DNA of 64,000 bases from Paramarasmius palmivorus (taxonomy: Eukaryota > Basidiomycota > Agaricomycetes > Agaricales > Marasmiaceae), in assembly GCA_037176845.1 (NCBI GenBank), contig JAYKXP010000210.1:1-64000 (forward strand), in the 5' to 3' direction. The first letter of the stretch is position 1. The number at the start of each line of letters is the position of its first letter. Shown in pieces: positions 46,783 through 59,229 of this stretch. The translations under genes were made by a program, and so were the position numbers. Below the pieces are notes generated by a model. It made no database searches and had not been told where the DNA came from. It saw only the letters and a program-made list of their open reading frames with translations.

Positions 46783-47862
46783 AGATGGACGGAAGGGATC
46801 TGGATCACCAATGTAGAACATAGGCTGCGAAGGATTACGACAAGTAGGTGTGTTCCTTGGCTTTGACTTGGAAGGAAGACGACAGTCTCGGCTAAAATGA
46901 CCTGTTTGATTGCAGTTGTAGCATCGTAGACCTGACTTGTCTGGGGTACGAGGAGGTCGACTGGTATTGGCTGAGGAACTACCAGTGCGAGAACGAGCTG
47001 AAAAGTTGTCGAGGTCCATAGGAACAGGAACCGAAGCGGTGGAACTGGATGTGGACGGGAATAGTGTGGAAGATGAAGAAGGTGTGGTACGTCTGTCGTG
47101 TTTGCGATCATTGTGGTGATTAGGCTGAGAGGTACGCTTGAAGCGTTCATAGGCTCGGGCAGCGTCGTAGACTTCGTTCATATTCTTTGGTGTACTCTGG
47201 TTGATGTTGAACGAAGCATCCGGTGGAAGGGATTGAATGAAGAGATATTTACGCTCGCTGAACGTCATCTCAGAAGAGGGAAGCTGGATTTCGATGCGCT
47301 GGAAACGGGGTATGTATTCCGTCATGTTGCCCCGATACTTGCATTGGTGGAGTGAGCGACGTAGATCGTCAATGCGAGTAGGCGCGTCGAAATGAGCCTT
47401 GAGCTCGGTAGTGAGTTCGTCCCAAGTGAGTGGACGGTCTCCTCGTTCCTGCTTCTTAGCAAGGTACCAGGTCTGGGCACCTTCACGAAGTAATCCGCTG
47501 ACGGCGGCGCCCCAGTTATCTTTGGGAACCTGAGAAGCAAGGAGTTGGTCTTGGACAATGGAGATCCAAGCCTGGACGTTCTCGTTGAAGGTACCGCGGA
47601 ACTGAGGTAGATCAACGCGAAGAGATGAGCTGCGGGAGGATGAACCAGTAGGAAGAGTAAGAGTGATATTAGAGACTGCGTCGCGGAATGCAGAGCTGAG
47701 GCGTTCGGCGGAGATGTTCTCCTGCTGAACATGAGCAATCTCAGCTTCACTGCGAGCAACTCTATGAGCAATCTCGGCGAGGATGGGGTGGAGAACTGCA
47801 TAAGTTTCGGGAGAGATAACAGCGGCAAGCCGTTCAAATGGGTCGGGAGGCGGGTTAGACAT
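46783..47862 (-). pseudogene. LTR-retrotransposon gag, 3'-truncated by element C
   Basis: Starts with ATG at 47862 and is open for about 360 codons. It has the Ty3-type gag/capsid region (WISIVQDQLLASQVP, WYLAKKQERGDR, YIPRFQRIEIQLP) followed by one CCHC zinc knuckle (CYNCNQTGHFSRDC). Gag packages the element RNA and forms the particle. The coding sequence runs into the end of element C near 46782, and its last few codons come from C. No protease, reverse transcriptase or integrase is found beyond C, so the element is dead. Confidence 0.85.
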
Positions 47863-47869
47863 GTTCGGT

Positions 47870-48440
47870 GTCTGCGTATGGTCGTTCGGTGAAGAATTCG
47901 GATCCTGGAGGTGAGAGTCGACTAGAAGATCTGTTGGCTAAGTTCTCTACGAGGGAGAAGGCCTGAGTAAGTTACAATACTGTCCGGAAGAGCTCGATAC
48001 TCACTCAGAGATCAACCCCAAGCGTTTCAGTTTTCGAAAACTGAAATGTCGTCCGTATATCTCACGGGCCTGAGTCCGGTCAGACGAGATTACGGGCGGA
48101 GAATTCTGAATTACAACTGTACTCTACGACACTTTATGTACTCGATATCTCTGTAGCTACGGTACCGTCGAATATTTAGAGTATTAAGCTAAAGACAAAA
48201 GATTAAGGTGTATTTGATTTCGAAATCTCTTGGAAGAGATACGAATCAAGTCAAGGGGAATCTAAAGGAATCACGAACGTCCTAAGCGACGTCGGGACGA
48301 AGGAAAGGAGTCAAAAATACGCCCTAAAAGATAAATGTCTCAGAGAGACAAGGAGTCGGGCGCTCGCCGAGCGCTCGTCTTGATAAGGGAGTCACCAGGA
48401 GGTTTCCAGGTGACGTGAATAGGATGATACAACATTTTGT
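47870..48440 (-). repeat. 5' LTR and leader region of the gag element
   Basis: Non-coding sequence upstream of gag. On the minus strand a possible LTR start is TGTTGTATCATCC near 48435. I could not fix the LTR end or a primer-binding site. It contains a perfect 22-bp palindrome at 48025-48046 centred on TTCGAA, of the type found in LTR promoter regions. Confidence 0.45.
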
Positions 48441-48553
48441 CCATCGTCGCTTCCTTTTCGCTTCCAACAGCTCAAAATGTTCAAACAATCTCTTCAGCAC
48501 GCTCATGGACTAAAGGCCCTCGACTCTACATTCCTCTACTCCCTGTCCATCCA

Positions 48554-50052
48554 ATGACAATGCTCCTCTTGGCTCTTGCAAAGCCTATCGCCTCTGCAGC
48601 GCTCCGCTATCTCTTGAATCTTCAACCAACGACACCACACCCTTCGGCCCCAATACCGGTGAATGCATCAAAATTAATGCCTGTCGCACTTCCACCGACA
48701 TTATGTGGAGCTGCGTCTCGGTTGTTTTCATTTGTAAGTGGGTTGCGATTCTCCCAAACATCCCGATAGTGAGTAAACGGCAGAAGCTGGCATCTAGCTG
48801 TCGTGTTCTACCAAAACGTTGAATTGATCGTTATTGCGATATTCGTGCCGGAGATCATGATTATGGGCAATGAGGCAGCGGGAGAAGGCGAAAGAGATCC
48901 AAGAATAGTTCAAACGTACGTGTTCAGTTTAGTTTCCAGTGCCTGGCTCATCCTTTCGGACAGAGTACGACTGGGAGATGACACGCGGCTTTGATCATGG
49001 CAGGCTTTGCGCTATATGATTAGGAGGTACTCTTTGGGTATTTGTGGGATCATTCTAGAGGGGATAGAGACGAAGGGCTTGAGATATGGACAAGCCAGAT
49101 TGGTGATCAGCACGAGTACGTGCAGTATGGACCTTCCTCAGTTGCCCTCAATCCAGGTATGTTCATCTCGATATCAGTGCACTGTGCGTTGTTCTTACCT
49201 CACTCTTGTATTCCGATATAGGATGCCCCCGATAAAACAAAGAACACGAAAGTCCTTCCGGTATAGCTGAAAACGCCTTTTCATACATAGTCGTCCTTCT
49301 TAAATATATCACGCCATACAGGAAACGCCTCTACTCATCAACACCCCATCGGATACATCGTTCCTTCTCGAATTCCCCTCGCTAAGGATACATCACCATC
49401 ACCGAAGACGAGATCAGAAGCCGAAGTCACACCAACTTTGTCTCCAAGTCGATCACTGTAATTCAAATCACCTGGTTCATCTCCGAGGGCCTCGAATCAT
49501 CACCGTTGGTTCCGTCCTTTTCAACCTGGTCACTTGGTTTCTCTGGTGGAACAAGCCGTTTCCCGTGGGCTATCCTATTCAGGTGTATTGGCGCCAGACG
49601 GAGAGATGTATGATTAAGAGCCAAGGGGAGACGATCTGGAGCATGTGTCACCAGGGAATCTTCGCAGTCATCAACTACATCGATGACCAACTTCTCCAAA
49701 CGACTCCCCAGTACCATATTCTTCCGATTGTTACTCTTTCCTTTTTTGATCCCATGGCACACCTTGGATTCGCCTCAAAGACCGCAGCTACATGATTCCC
49801 TTATCTGCAGCTCTCTTCGGCGCCGTGCATTGCATCGCATGTTCCGACGCATACCAAACAGTTACTTGGCGTATTTCCGCTGCGCGGTGGTTTTCCATGA
49901 TTATCTGAGCTCGGATATGCCTAGTGTCCTGCTTATGCTTTCCCTGGCGTACGTTTTGTGTCGTGTTCTTGCGTTGATGGCGCTGAAGGATCTTCCGAGG
50001 AGTGTCTATCAGGATTGTTGAGTGGACGATGTTCATCCCGCATATTGGATGA
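48554..50052 (+). pseudogene. multi-pass membrane protein copy T3, decayed
   Basis: Starts MLLLALAKPIAS, then changes frame just before GECIKINACRTSTD and WSCVSVVFICKW. Later pieces (FYQNVELIVIAIF, ITEDEI, LKDLPRSVYQ) lie in different frames with several stops. The final VEWTMFIPHIG and stop (50050-50052) match the ends of T1 and T4. Same order as in T4, same strand as T2. It is the most degraded of the four copies together with T2. Confidence 0.7.
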
Positions 50053-52526
50053 CTGAGGTATGTTTTGTTTTTGATTGATGATGAATTGATTAGCTGATGT
50101 TCTCCTCAGGGATCTCACGTACTACTGTATATGTTTGTCTGCTTTTGCATTCATCATATACCCATTCTTATTGCTTGTATTCCGTGTCTTCGTCGCTGAT
50201 TGTTTGAATAGAACCGTTTTGTTTCTATGCCTTGTGAATTCGTATCGATAGGGCAACTTTGAGCTTTCGGAGATGTACAGAGCTTGCAATCTCTCGACTA
50301 TTATTGGTCTACCGGATCAAAGGTCGCAAGAACAGGGCCCATCGATTCGAATCAGAACCACCATAACATCTCTTTGTCTCATCGGTACGCTATCCTCCTT
50401 CGTAGGCTGTCCTAGGTACGGTTATTTTCTGACTTTCCTGTCCAGAGCCTCGTCCCGGCAATACTGTATCAAACGCTGAACGCTACAATGTCATTGGTAA
50501 GGCTCCATATCATTCATACGATGTCCCAGGGCTAACGCCGCCACAGTCTTCTGCCTTTTGACGTGTCAAAGCAGTAGGTATCATGCTTACTCCCAACCAC
50601 GGAGCGCTCAAACGCTAGCAGCACCTTGACGATCAACAATACGGATGAACATCTTTTTCGTGTCCTGAGTTTTGAATGACGCGAATGCAGTACCTGAGGT
50701 ATGTTGTGCTGTTATTTTGGACCTCACTACACTCACTAACTGAGCCCATTACCAGTACTCGCTGAAGCTTTGAACATCCAGACTCGGCTCGCGATTTGAG
50801 CGATCATGTGCCTCTCGAATCTGGTTTGTATATAGCTCGTACACGCGATATTCGCTGCAGGCTCTACCCTTTCCCTCTCAAGCTCACTAGATCAGGTAAA
50901 CATAGGGTCCAATCGATTACTTCCTGTTAAAACACGCTGGTGGGCCTTAGTAGATCCGAACGAGGTATTGAGTGACACCCTTCTTGTTGATACTCTATCC
51001 CATGCTTATCCTTTTGCTCTAGAAGATGTCTTCAGCACGGTGACCATGGATTAGGCTACTCCAAGGTTGTTCTTTGGAATTCAGGTCCATATATACCAGC
51101 TCTGCTATGACGAATGGTTACTCACATTTGTCTAGCTAGTCCTTCGATGTGTTCGCCTCGATTGGTCTCAAGATATTCAGGGATGATTACTTTCTGGGTT
51201 ATCTCAACGCGCAACGTTGGTACAAGACTATCATTCGCCCATCGAAGAGTTCACGCGAACAAAAACATCTCCCTTCTCTCAACGTAGCTCTTTCTCTTTT
51301 GGGGGGTGCGCACCTAAATAACAACTGCATCTGCAGGTGAGCCGTTCTCATTTTTTGCGGAGTTGGTTTTGTGAGTGCTGACAATTATGATACCTTTCAA
51401 CGCAAATAACTGAGTAAACGATCAGCGCCACGATAATTTATTCGGTCGGTGCTTCGGGACGCGTACGGTGTGATACAAAGCTCGAGAACACCGAATGATA
51501 CTGGAATTGTCGGAAAGGTGCCGTCTCGTAGGTTTACAGTGTTTGGAAAAGTATTTGAAGAGGCCTGCATTGAAAGGCTGGGGCGTAGGCTTTGGATCCT
51601 ACTTCAAATCAATGAGACGATGCTCATGCTCTGGCTATCTCAGAAGGTATGTGCTCCGAGTCCATCTAGTTTCTTTCTTCAGAGAAAATTTCACGAAGCC
51701 TCTTTATTGGCTAGCAATGTCTGTGATGCTTTGATACACCTATATGCCGAGGCCGGATCCGAGGCATCGGAGCACCTTTCCTCTAGGAGCACGGATCCGG
51801 ACGAAGGATGTTCTCAAGACCCGAGATGGTGAGTTGGAGATCTGGATGTTACCTTCTGAATTGCGATTCAGATTGGTCTGTACATTCGTTACCATGATTT
51901 CGCTGTAGTAGAGTAGACTCAGATCGATTTTATGTTACGTCGACTGCGTAGGAACAGAACGCACCCAAAGCATTGGGAAAGAGAGTGTATGTCTCTCTAA
52001 ATCACTTCCTGATATCACTTACATCCATTGTCTTCCCTCATTTGTCGCAGTGGTAAGTGCTTCTCCGTAATACCATAAAGTAATGACAGTCAGTTCGATG
52101 GCACGGTCCCACATCTTCGATATCCTTCCTTGTCATGAACAATCCGCGGTAAATCTTCAAGTATAACATCACATATTCGTTGACCCGTTAATCCTCTCGA
52201 ATGTAAAGCTTCAAGCTTCAAGCTCCAAGACTAGATCCCAAAGTATCCCGCCCATTTCGCATCCTAGATAGCGTCAGGTATACAAGCTAGCCGTCATAGA
52301 TCTGGTAAGTATCCTTCATTTCGCTAGGAATGGTACCGAACTGACCTTGGTTTTGTCCCCACAGCTCCATTTCATCCTTGAATGCCTATTCACATCTTTG
52401 TAGCCAATGATCGCTGAATTACTGTGGAAAGAGGCGAGCGCGTGCCTAGAGTCTTCAAATTGAGTACCCAGTGGACTCAGGTGCAGTCAAGTCTACGCTA
52501 TAGGATATGTCTCTGCATCCTCTACA
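50053..52526. other. gene-poor stretch, nothing recognised
   Basis: Short frames only; the longest (51449-51832, plus, 127 codons) has no recognisable motif. A GCTTCAAGCTTCAAGCT tandem motif near 52208 recurs inside the MITE near 52750. Confidence 0.4.
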
Positions 52527-52534
52527 CATTGCAT

Positions 52535-53141
52535 CAGTGATGGACTTGACGGGGTCTGACCAGGGTCTTGACCGAGTCATGACCCCGTCTGACCTTTGAC
52601 CCTCCGAAGGTCAAGGTCAAGCACCGCCTTGGCAGGTGACAAGCCGAACGGCCAGAAGGAAGCGCTCGCGCGCTTCTGTGACCACTTCAACGTGGTGACC
52701 TCGTATTTCTTGAGGTCAGTTTCTTCGGGATTAGAGTAGTTTTTGAGCCTTCAAGCTTCAAGCTTCAAGCTCAAGATTCAAGCCTCAGTGCACAGGTAGT
52801 GTTACCGCTAACAAGCCAATATCATGACTATGTTTTCGATTTGAATATGACCATTCCACCATATTCCACAGACAATAAATGCTACGTATACACAACATTT
52901 TCAGTACTTCACAATCGATCTATTTGTTTCTGGCCTATGAAATATGTTTTTCCAGGCGTACTGACAGTGTAACTGAGGATATTGGTGTGTCGTCGTGCAC
53001 GGAAACTGCGCAGATCAGGACGATACCATTTTTGGTATATGACCTTGACCTTTGACTTCTCGGTCAGACGGGGTCTGACTAGGGTCAAGGGTCTGACCCG
53101 AGTCAAAGGTCAAGGCCCTGCGCTGACCTTGTCCATCACTG
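52535..53141. mobile_element. 607-bp hAT-like MITE
   Basis: Ends CAGTGATGGAC and GTCCATCACTG are exact inverted repeats, flanked by an exact 8-bp target duplication CATTGCAT (52527-52534 and 53142-53149). An 8-bp duplication and CAGTG-type ends fit the hAT superfamily. The interior has no coding sequence. The outer ~100 bp on both sides hold many TGACC/GGTCA half-sites in both orientations. Confidence 0.8.
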
Positions 53142-53149
53142 CATTGCAT

Positions 53150-56123
53150 GGCTTACGGGTCTTATCCCCAGCGCCGAGCGACAACAGCTGGCCACAGCCT
53201 TGATAGCGTTCTTTTTGAATGTTTTTCATTTCACCGGATCATTGGGGCTGAATGTCCAGTCGAAGATTGCCTCGAGGATAAGTAGCCGATAATCAAGAAT
53301 TGTCGAAGAGAAGAGAAGCCTGCTATAAATGAAATAGCCGAGTTATTGACGCCAGAGCGGAGCCGACGGTGTGGTGACAGTTAAAAAGGAAGCGTGGTTG
53401 TCGTGGGAAACGATGTTGGCAACCTCTTGTACCGCGACCACGAGGATCATCAAATCGTATTCCCTTTTTTCTCTTCCTCTAACCTACGCCGAAATTCTCA
53501 ACATCTTATCTCGTGCGTTCATTCCTTCGTTCTGTTGCTGACTGTTGAGCGTCCTTTCTCTAGCTCTTTTTCCCGAGGCATACCTGGCTTAGAGTCAAGG
53601 AGAAACTTGTGATTTGGATTGGCGAAAGGAAGGGGCGAGGGAAAGCGGCTGGAAAATGATTCGAGGACTACAGGAATAGACTCGGTACATTGTCGTATCA
53701 CATCCTTTTGTTTTAGGTTCCGCTGGGCTGACAAGAGGCGTAGTGTTCAGGTATTTGGTACACGCCAGAGCCTGTCAGTGCTCGAAGCCATTCAGGTTCG
53801 CTCATGTATCGCGGACCTGTATCTGGAAGGTTGTATCCTGGAGGGGTAGTCGGGGAACGTTAACAAGGCTCGGGTGAACAGTTTTGAGAAGAGAGATAAT
53901 CAATTGGAGGTGGTCCTCTACTCATGTATGTACAATGTCTGACGCTTTCTTCACGCAATAGCTTACAGTGCGTTTTCCAGGTATGGTGCATGTACGAAGG
54001 CCAAGTCAGAACATAAGGAGGACATCACGATACGCTAGGCCAAAAACATCCATACGACCGGTGTTCAGACCATGAACGCTTGAAAGCTCGGCTCTTTTGA
54101 AGAACCAGCCCCCATTGGTGCAATAGGCGTAGTTGGGAAAACGATACATGCAAGACGACAGGTGGCTTCTTTTTGCCAGGTGTCACCAAGCCTGTACTTA
54201 CAAGTCTCCCCAGGTTCTAGATCCTAAAGACTAGTTGAAGCCAGTGGATGCGGGCTGTTTATTGTCTCGGGCATCAGTTGATATGTGGACGGAGGATGCG
54301 ATAGTGGAACGGCGGATAAAGTGGAACACGTTTGAAGTTTTGTTAGTTGGAGATTGCGTATCGACGAGTGATATATTGACCCCTAGGTAGGCATGGGGTG
54401 TTTATCTCGTTTAACTTGCTTGTACAACAATGGTATAGGCTTTTACAACAATGGTATAGGTTTTGAAAGTTACCTGGAATCGCAAGTAGCACGTCGCCGA
54501 CCCGAGGCAGTGCATGCCAGGAACGGTGACGTCAGCGGAACCTTTTTTTCGTCCGCATCCTCTGGTCTTTTCTTCAGGGGCTCTTTGCTTTCCTTCTCTC
54601 TGGATTCTCCAACGACTATACAGATTCAGCCTATTCTCAGCGTCGATTTCATCGTCAATTCCACTCGCTGCCTCATACTGCACAACCCCTTGTTCACCAG
54701 CTCTTGACCAGCTCCACTCCAACACGAGCATCAGGCTCCCTATGCTCCTTCCTTTGCTATAGAAGACTGCAGTCTAGTCTACGTCCTTTCATGCCTCCAA
54801 TCCATTATCCTCCTCTTTCCTCCTTCCCTTTGTTCTCCGGATACCTCCTCCTCAGTGAGAACCAAGGTTTTGCGGGAAGAACACATAGCCTCCATCACCG
54901 ACGACTGGCTCAGCTAACGCGACCCTTCTCGGAGCAGCGACCTCTCCTTCCCATGCCGTAGGTGTATAATATGCTGCCAGCAGTTCGTAAGTCCCGTTAG
55001 TCCCGTTCTGTTTGCTTGTGCTCACGTTCTTCTCATAGGCTCCTAACATGAAAAACTTCGAAAATCAGTTTGATCCCAGGGATCATGTGTCAGGACAAGA
55101 AAATATAAGCTGAAATCGGTTAGAGATGAGAGATATTTCTAGTATCGATGCTTGAAGGCTGTCGGATGGCCGAAACTGGAACTCTGTACGTACTCCTTCC
55201 TGCATTATCTTGTCCTCGCTCTATCCCATCGGTGCCTTTTCTTGTGTCCTTATCCTCCAGAGAACACCTTTAAAAGGCTAACTCATTCTTCTCACGCAGA
55301 TCCTTCATGCGACACACTACACACTCTCTCCATCCTCCAGTCCCAGTACATGTTCTCGAGGGAAGACGCTTGCCCCAGAAGACTCAGGCAAGTATGCTAA
55401 ACGTCTTCGGAACGTTTACCGCTACTCGTTATCTTACCCTATCGTTTGCTCTCTCCTGGTCCCTGGTGCCTCATTACCATGGACTACCGAGTAATACCGT
55501 GCAGGTGCACGTCATATTCGGTTCCCTTTCCAGCGCCTTTTTGCTTCTTTCTTACATTGTCTCTTCTTTCTCTAGCTTACATCATCACATATCTAGGTTC
55601 CAAGGCCCTTCAACAACATCATTTATTGCTTGTTTCTAGGAAAGAGAACGTGTTCGTGTCGCAGGTATGTACCTGAGCAATCTCTTGATTGACATACCAA
55701 CGGCAATACCCTGAATTTCGCTAGATCAGAGCAACCTAATGCGAACCTGAGGTCTGAACTCTCCTATATCGAACCTCGACCGCCAGATCAAAAGTAATCC
55801 CAGCCGTGTTGGCGTACTGTGCTGACGAAGGATGCTTTCCTGTAACCTTGTAACTAGGCTTCGCAAAACCGGCGGCGTTACATCTCGTTACATCAAGCTA
55901 CCTCAATGAGGTGATAGGTTTGTGATAGGTCCTATTGTGAGTATGTTTCCACTTGCGCCGTCGATCCTGCTAAAACGATTCGTTCCAGTTCATGTTGCAT
56001 TCTTCGACGGCCTGGTGTCCAGGAAAGATGGGCCATTCGAATGTTGCCCTTAATTCAGTTACTCAAACCCATACTCTCGGGATGAAGGTAAGTGACATCT
56101 TGTTTCTTGGATCGTGATACGCA
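53150..56123. other. gene-poor stretch, nothing recognised
   Basis: No open frame above about 110 codons and no motif. An imperfect tandem of TACAACAATGGTATAGG lies near 54422-54460. Possible spliced exons cannot be excluded. Confidence 0.35.
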
Positions 56124-56130
56124 GCGTTTC

Positions 56131-59100
56131 CACCTTTGTGTCCCATCACTCGCGTCTGATAAGACGCCCAGAACGGGGTGGTTCCTGGCGTCTGATTAGA
56201 CGGAATGATGGGGGTTTTTCCTGCACCCCGATGCACCTTCCTACCGCTCCTCGCTGCACCTGGCTTTTCCTCTCCCAAGTTCTCCAAGTCTCCGCCACCC
56301 TATCTGCCGGTTCTCGCTGCCGACCTCGATGACTCATCACCGGTTTCCACAGCTTCCACTGTCACTCCCACGGCCTTTGTCATCGCACACACTCGCTGAT
56401 GCCCCGAGTATCGTCGTCAACATCGTTGTCGTCGTCAGAAAATTTTCTGGGCTCGACCTATAGCCAACCTATAACTTTCGCTGCACCTCGCTGTCGCCGG
56501 TCTCCGTGAATCACCAAATCGAATCCTCCGGATCCGTCATCGTCACTGAACCTCGAGTGAGTGATCGCCATTGCCGCCTTCAACCTGCTTAACGTTGAAC
56601 TCGTAGCTGAAAACGTCACGTCTTTTCACCAGATGCCTCAAATATCGCCCTCGCCGCCTTTTCGTGTGGAGAAAGGGGGAGATAGTATTGTCTTTGTCAG
56701 AATCTCTGAGGTGCGCCAGGCTCGATATTTTTATTCAGAAGTCCTAGTAACAACACAGCTTTATTCGCATCTCCATAGTCCCAACCAACAAATAATCCTC
56801 AGATTGCGCGAAAATGAAGCTGTGGAGAAATCAGTGGTGGGCAATATGGGAAGTCTTCATACCTGCACGTCCTATGAATACTCGAAGCCCGGGAATACGT
56901 TGTGACAAGCATGGATGAATGATGTTCCACAAAGGTTCAGCCCACCCAAAGTGAATGATACGGCCAAGTCGCAGAGGAGATATACAAGTTCATTGACTGA
57001 CACCCGTTTGGTGAGAGCCATCGTTACTATCTCGCGTTCATTCTGTGATTCATGTTGCCGTTGAGCAATTTTCAGATATCCTTTGACCCTTAGTACCCAT
57101 CGTGACACTTCCCTGGGTCAACGTACACTCCTCAACTACCCAGTATCACGCAAGCTCTATATCATTACCCTTCTGGGCGCACTTTGCCAACCTCAACTGT
57201 GTTCTCAGTTTTGTGGTACACTGTCTAGAAGTCAACTCGCCCTTTGCTGTTCGCTGCAGTATGAGGCTTCTGTTTGTAATTTGGAGTGAGCGGATAGTCC
57301 ATATGTTACGCTCGGCCATGCCAACTTGTATCTGCTTCGTAATATCTACAAGTCATTCCATTGTCTATATGATTTCTTCGTTGAACTTGACAATACATGT
57401 TTTGCAAGCTAATGCTTGGTGTCTTAGAATGACCCTAGATTTAGAAAGATCATGCTTAAGTCAAGTTTGTGTTTTGTGTGAATCAATTAATTTAGGTCTC
57501 GAAATTCCAGTAGGTGATACACGACGATCGTCAAGGACATAAAAATAGCATAAAGCGACTCTCAGCTTATGACTGTATACATGATGTCAATTTGAGTCGA
57601 GGACTTGGGGGACATGTACGTATGAAGACATATACTACGATCAATACTTAAGTAGATAGCGCGCGCCTCAATGTCAGTTACAATCTTCAGGCCACAAGCC
57701 AGGTTTCCCCGCTTCAGTTGTCCCCAGAAGGCTTCAGGCAGTCTAATTACGTTACAAAGAATGATTTTGAACAACCTCTTGACCATAGATTTGCGAGGGA
57801 AATGATAATCCCTTAGGAAAATGAAAACCGGCGTGAGTTCCACAGTAGATACCTTGACTGTAGGGGCTCACATGAACTTTAGGCAGTACGTATTCATCAA
57901 GGATATCAGCAGGTGCTACTAAAGTGCTCACAGACAGATATTGATACCAGAACAACGATAGTGCGCATTGCAGGAGCCGGAGATTGTGTTGAGAGGTGAG
58001 TTTCACAGATAGTTTCGCTGGAATTGCACAACTGCGCAGCCAATAAAGAGCCAGAACATCCCCGAAACACAGTTTTAATCATTCAAGATGGCCCTCACTC
58101 CAATACATCTCACAGAAGGAAAGGAGCGAGACTAAAATCAAGAGATTAAAATCACGAAGCTATGAGCGCTTGATGGGCGCTTGCAAGCGGCACGTTGAAG
58201 ACGGGACACAATGGGCACAATGGGCATTGGATAGGATACGAATAATTATATTTTATGTATACAGTAAATTAGAAGTACATGTGAACAACCAAATACTGGA
58301 GGATATACTAAGGGGAATTTACATCCATGCATTCTTCGTGATTGATGTTTTTAAACAACACTGCATGGAGGCGAAATATTCAATAACGCAACATATCGGA
58401 GAGTAGGACATACCTATTTCGTGTATCTGAGAACTCCAGCATACACCAGTACCTCCACCTGCCTCAAATCCTTCCAAACGTGGTCTATGATTCGAAAATC
58501 AAGCAAGCTAGAGGTTGGTGGAAGAGGAAAGGGTTGGCTTGCGAGCATCAGATTAGCGTGTCGAGCGATATTAGATGTTGGGGTTAATGGAGTGAACGGC
58601 ACCTGGTAGCACAAAATGTGTCAGTGAAAGTTCAGTTCTGAGTCAAAATCAGAGACGTACCTGATGAAAAATTTGGTTTGCAGGTACTCTCCCAGGCGGT
58701 GATTCCAAGTAAATGATTCAATATACTTACTGAGAGAGAGAAAGTCAGCTCCAAGTACAATGTTGAATGGGATCCGACCTGAAAAAAAAAAATTGACGAC
58801 AACATTGACGGGGCATCAATGAGAGCAACAATGATTCATGAAGCTGAAGGCCAGCAGCCGCAAGGACTACCAGATACTGTGAGGTTGAGGTGACCTGAGA
58901 AAAAATTTTGACGACGACGACGACGTTGACAACGATACTCCGGGCAACAACGGAAGCAAGAGTGATGACAGAGGCCGTGGGAGTGACAGAGAAAGCTGTA
59001 ATAGAAAACTAGCGATGAGTCATCGAGGTCGGCAGCGAGAACCGGCAGATAGGGCGGCGGAGACTTGAAGAAACTTGGGAGAGGAAAAGCCAGGTGCAGC

Positions 59101-59222
59101 GAGGAGCGGTAGGAAGGTGCATCGGGGTGCAGGAAAAACCCCCATCATTCCGTCTAATCAGACGCCAGGAACCACCCCGTTCTGGGCGTCTTATCAGACG
59201 CGAGTGATGGGACACAAAGGTG
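56131..59222. mobile_element. element E: 3.1 kb TIR element related to D
   Basis: Terminal inverted repeats of about 325 bp start CACCTTTGTGTCCCATCACTCG (56131 to about 56455, mirrored at about 58900 to 59222). The 7-bp target duplication GCGTTTC is exact (56124-56130 and 59223-59229). The TIR contains two GCGTCTGAT(A/T)AGACG dyads and a second dyad around CCAGAACGGGG. The TIR starts and order of sub-motifs match element D, though the sequences have diverged. The interior (56.5-58.9 kb) has only short frames; I see no transposase and no convincing gene. Confidence 0.9.
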
Positions 59223-59229
59223 GCGTTTC

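Noticed and set aside
52900..53106. Small frames inside the MITE as genes
   Set aside because: They are made of the TGACC/GGTCA repeats and lie wholly inside a non-coding element.
56561..58610. Transposase gene inside element E
   Set aside because: Only short frames below 150 codons without catalytic motifs on either strand; joining them would be arbitrary.
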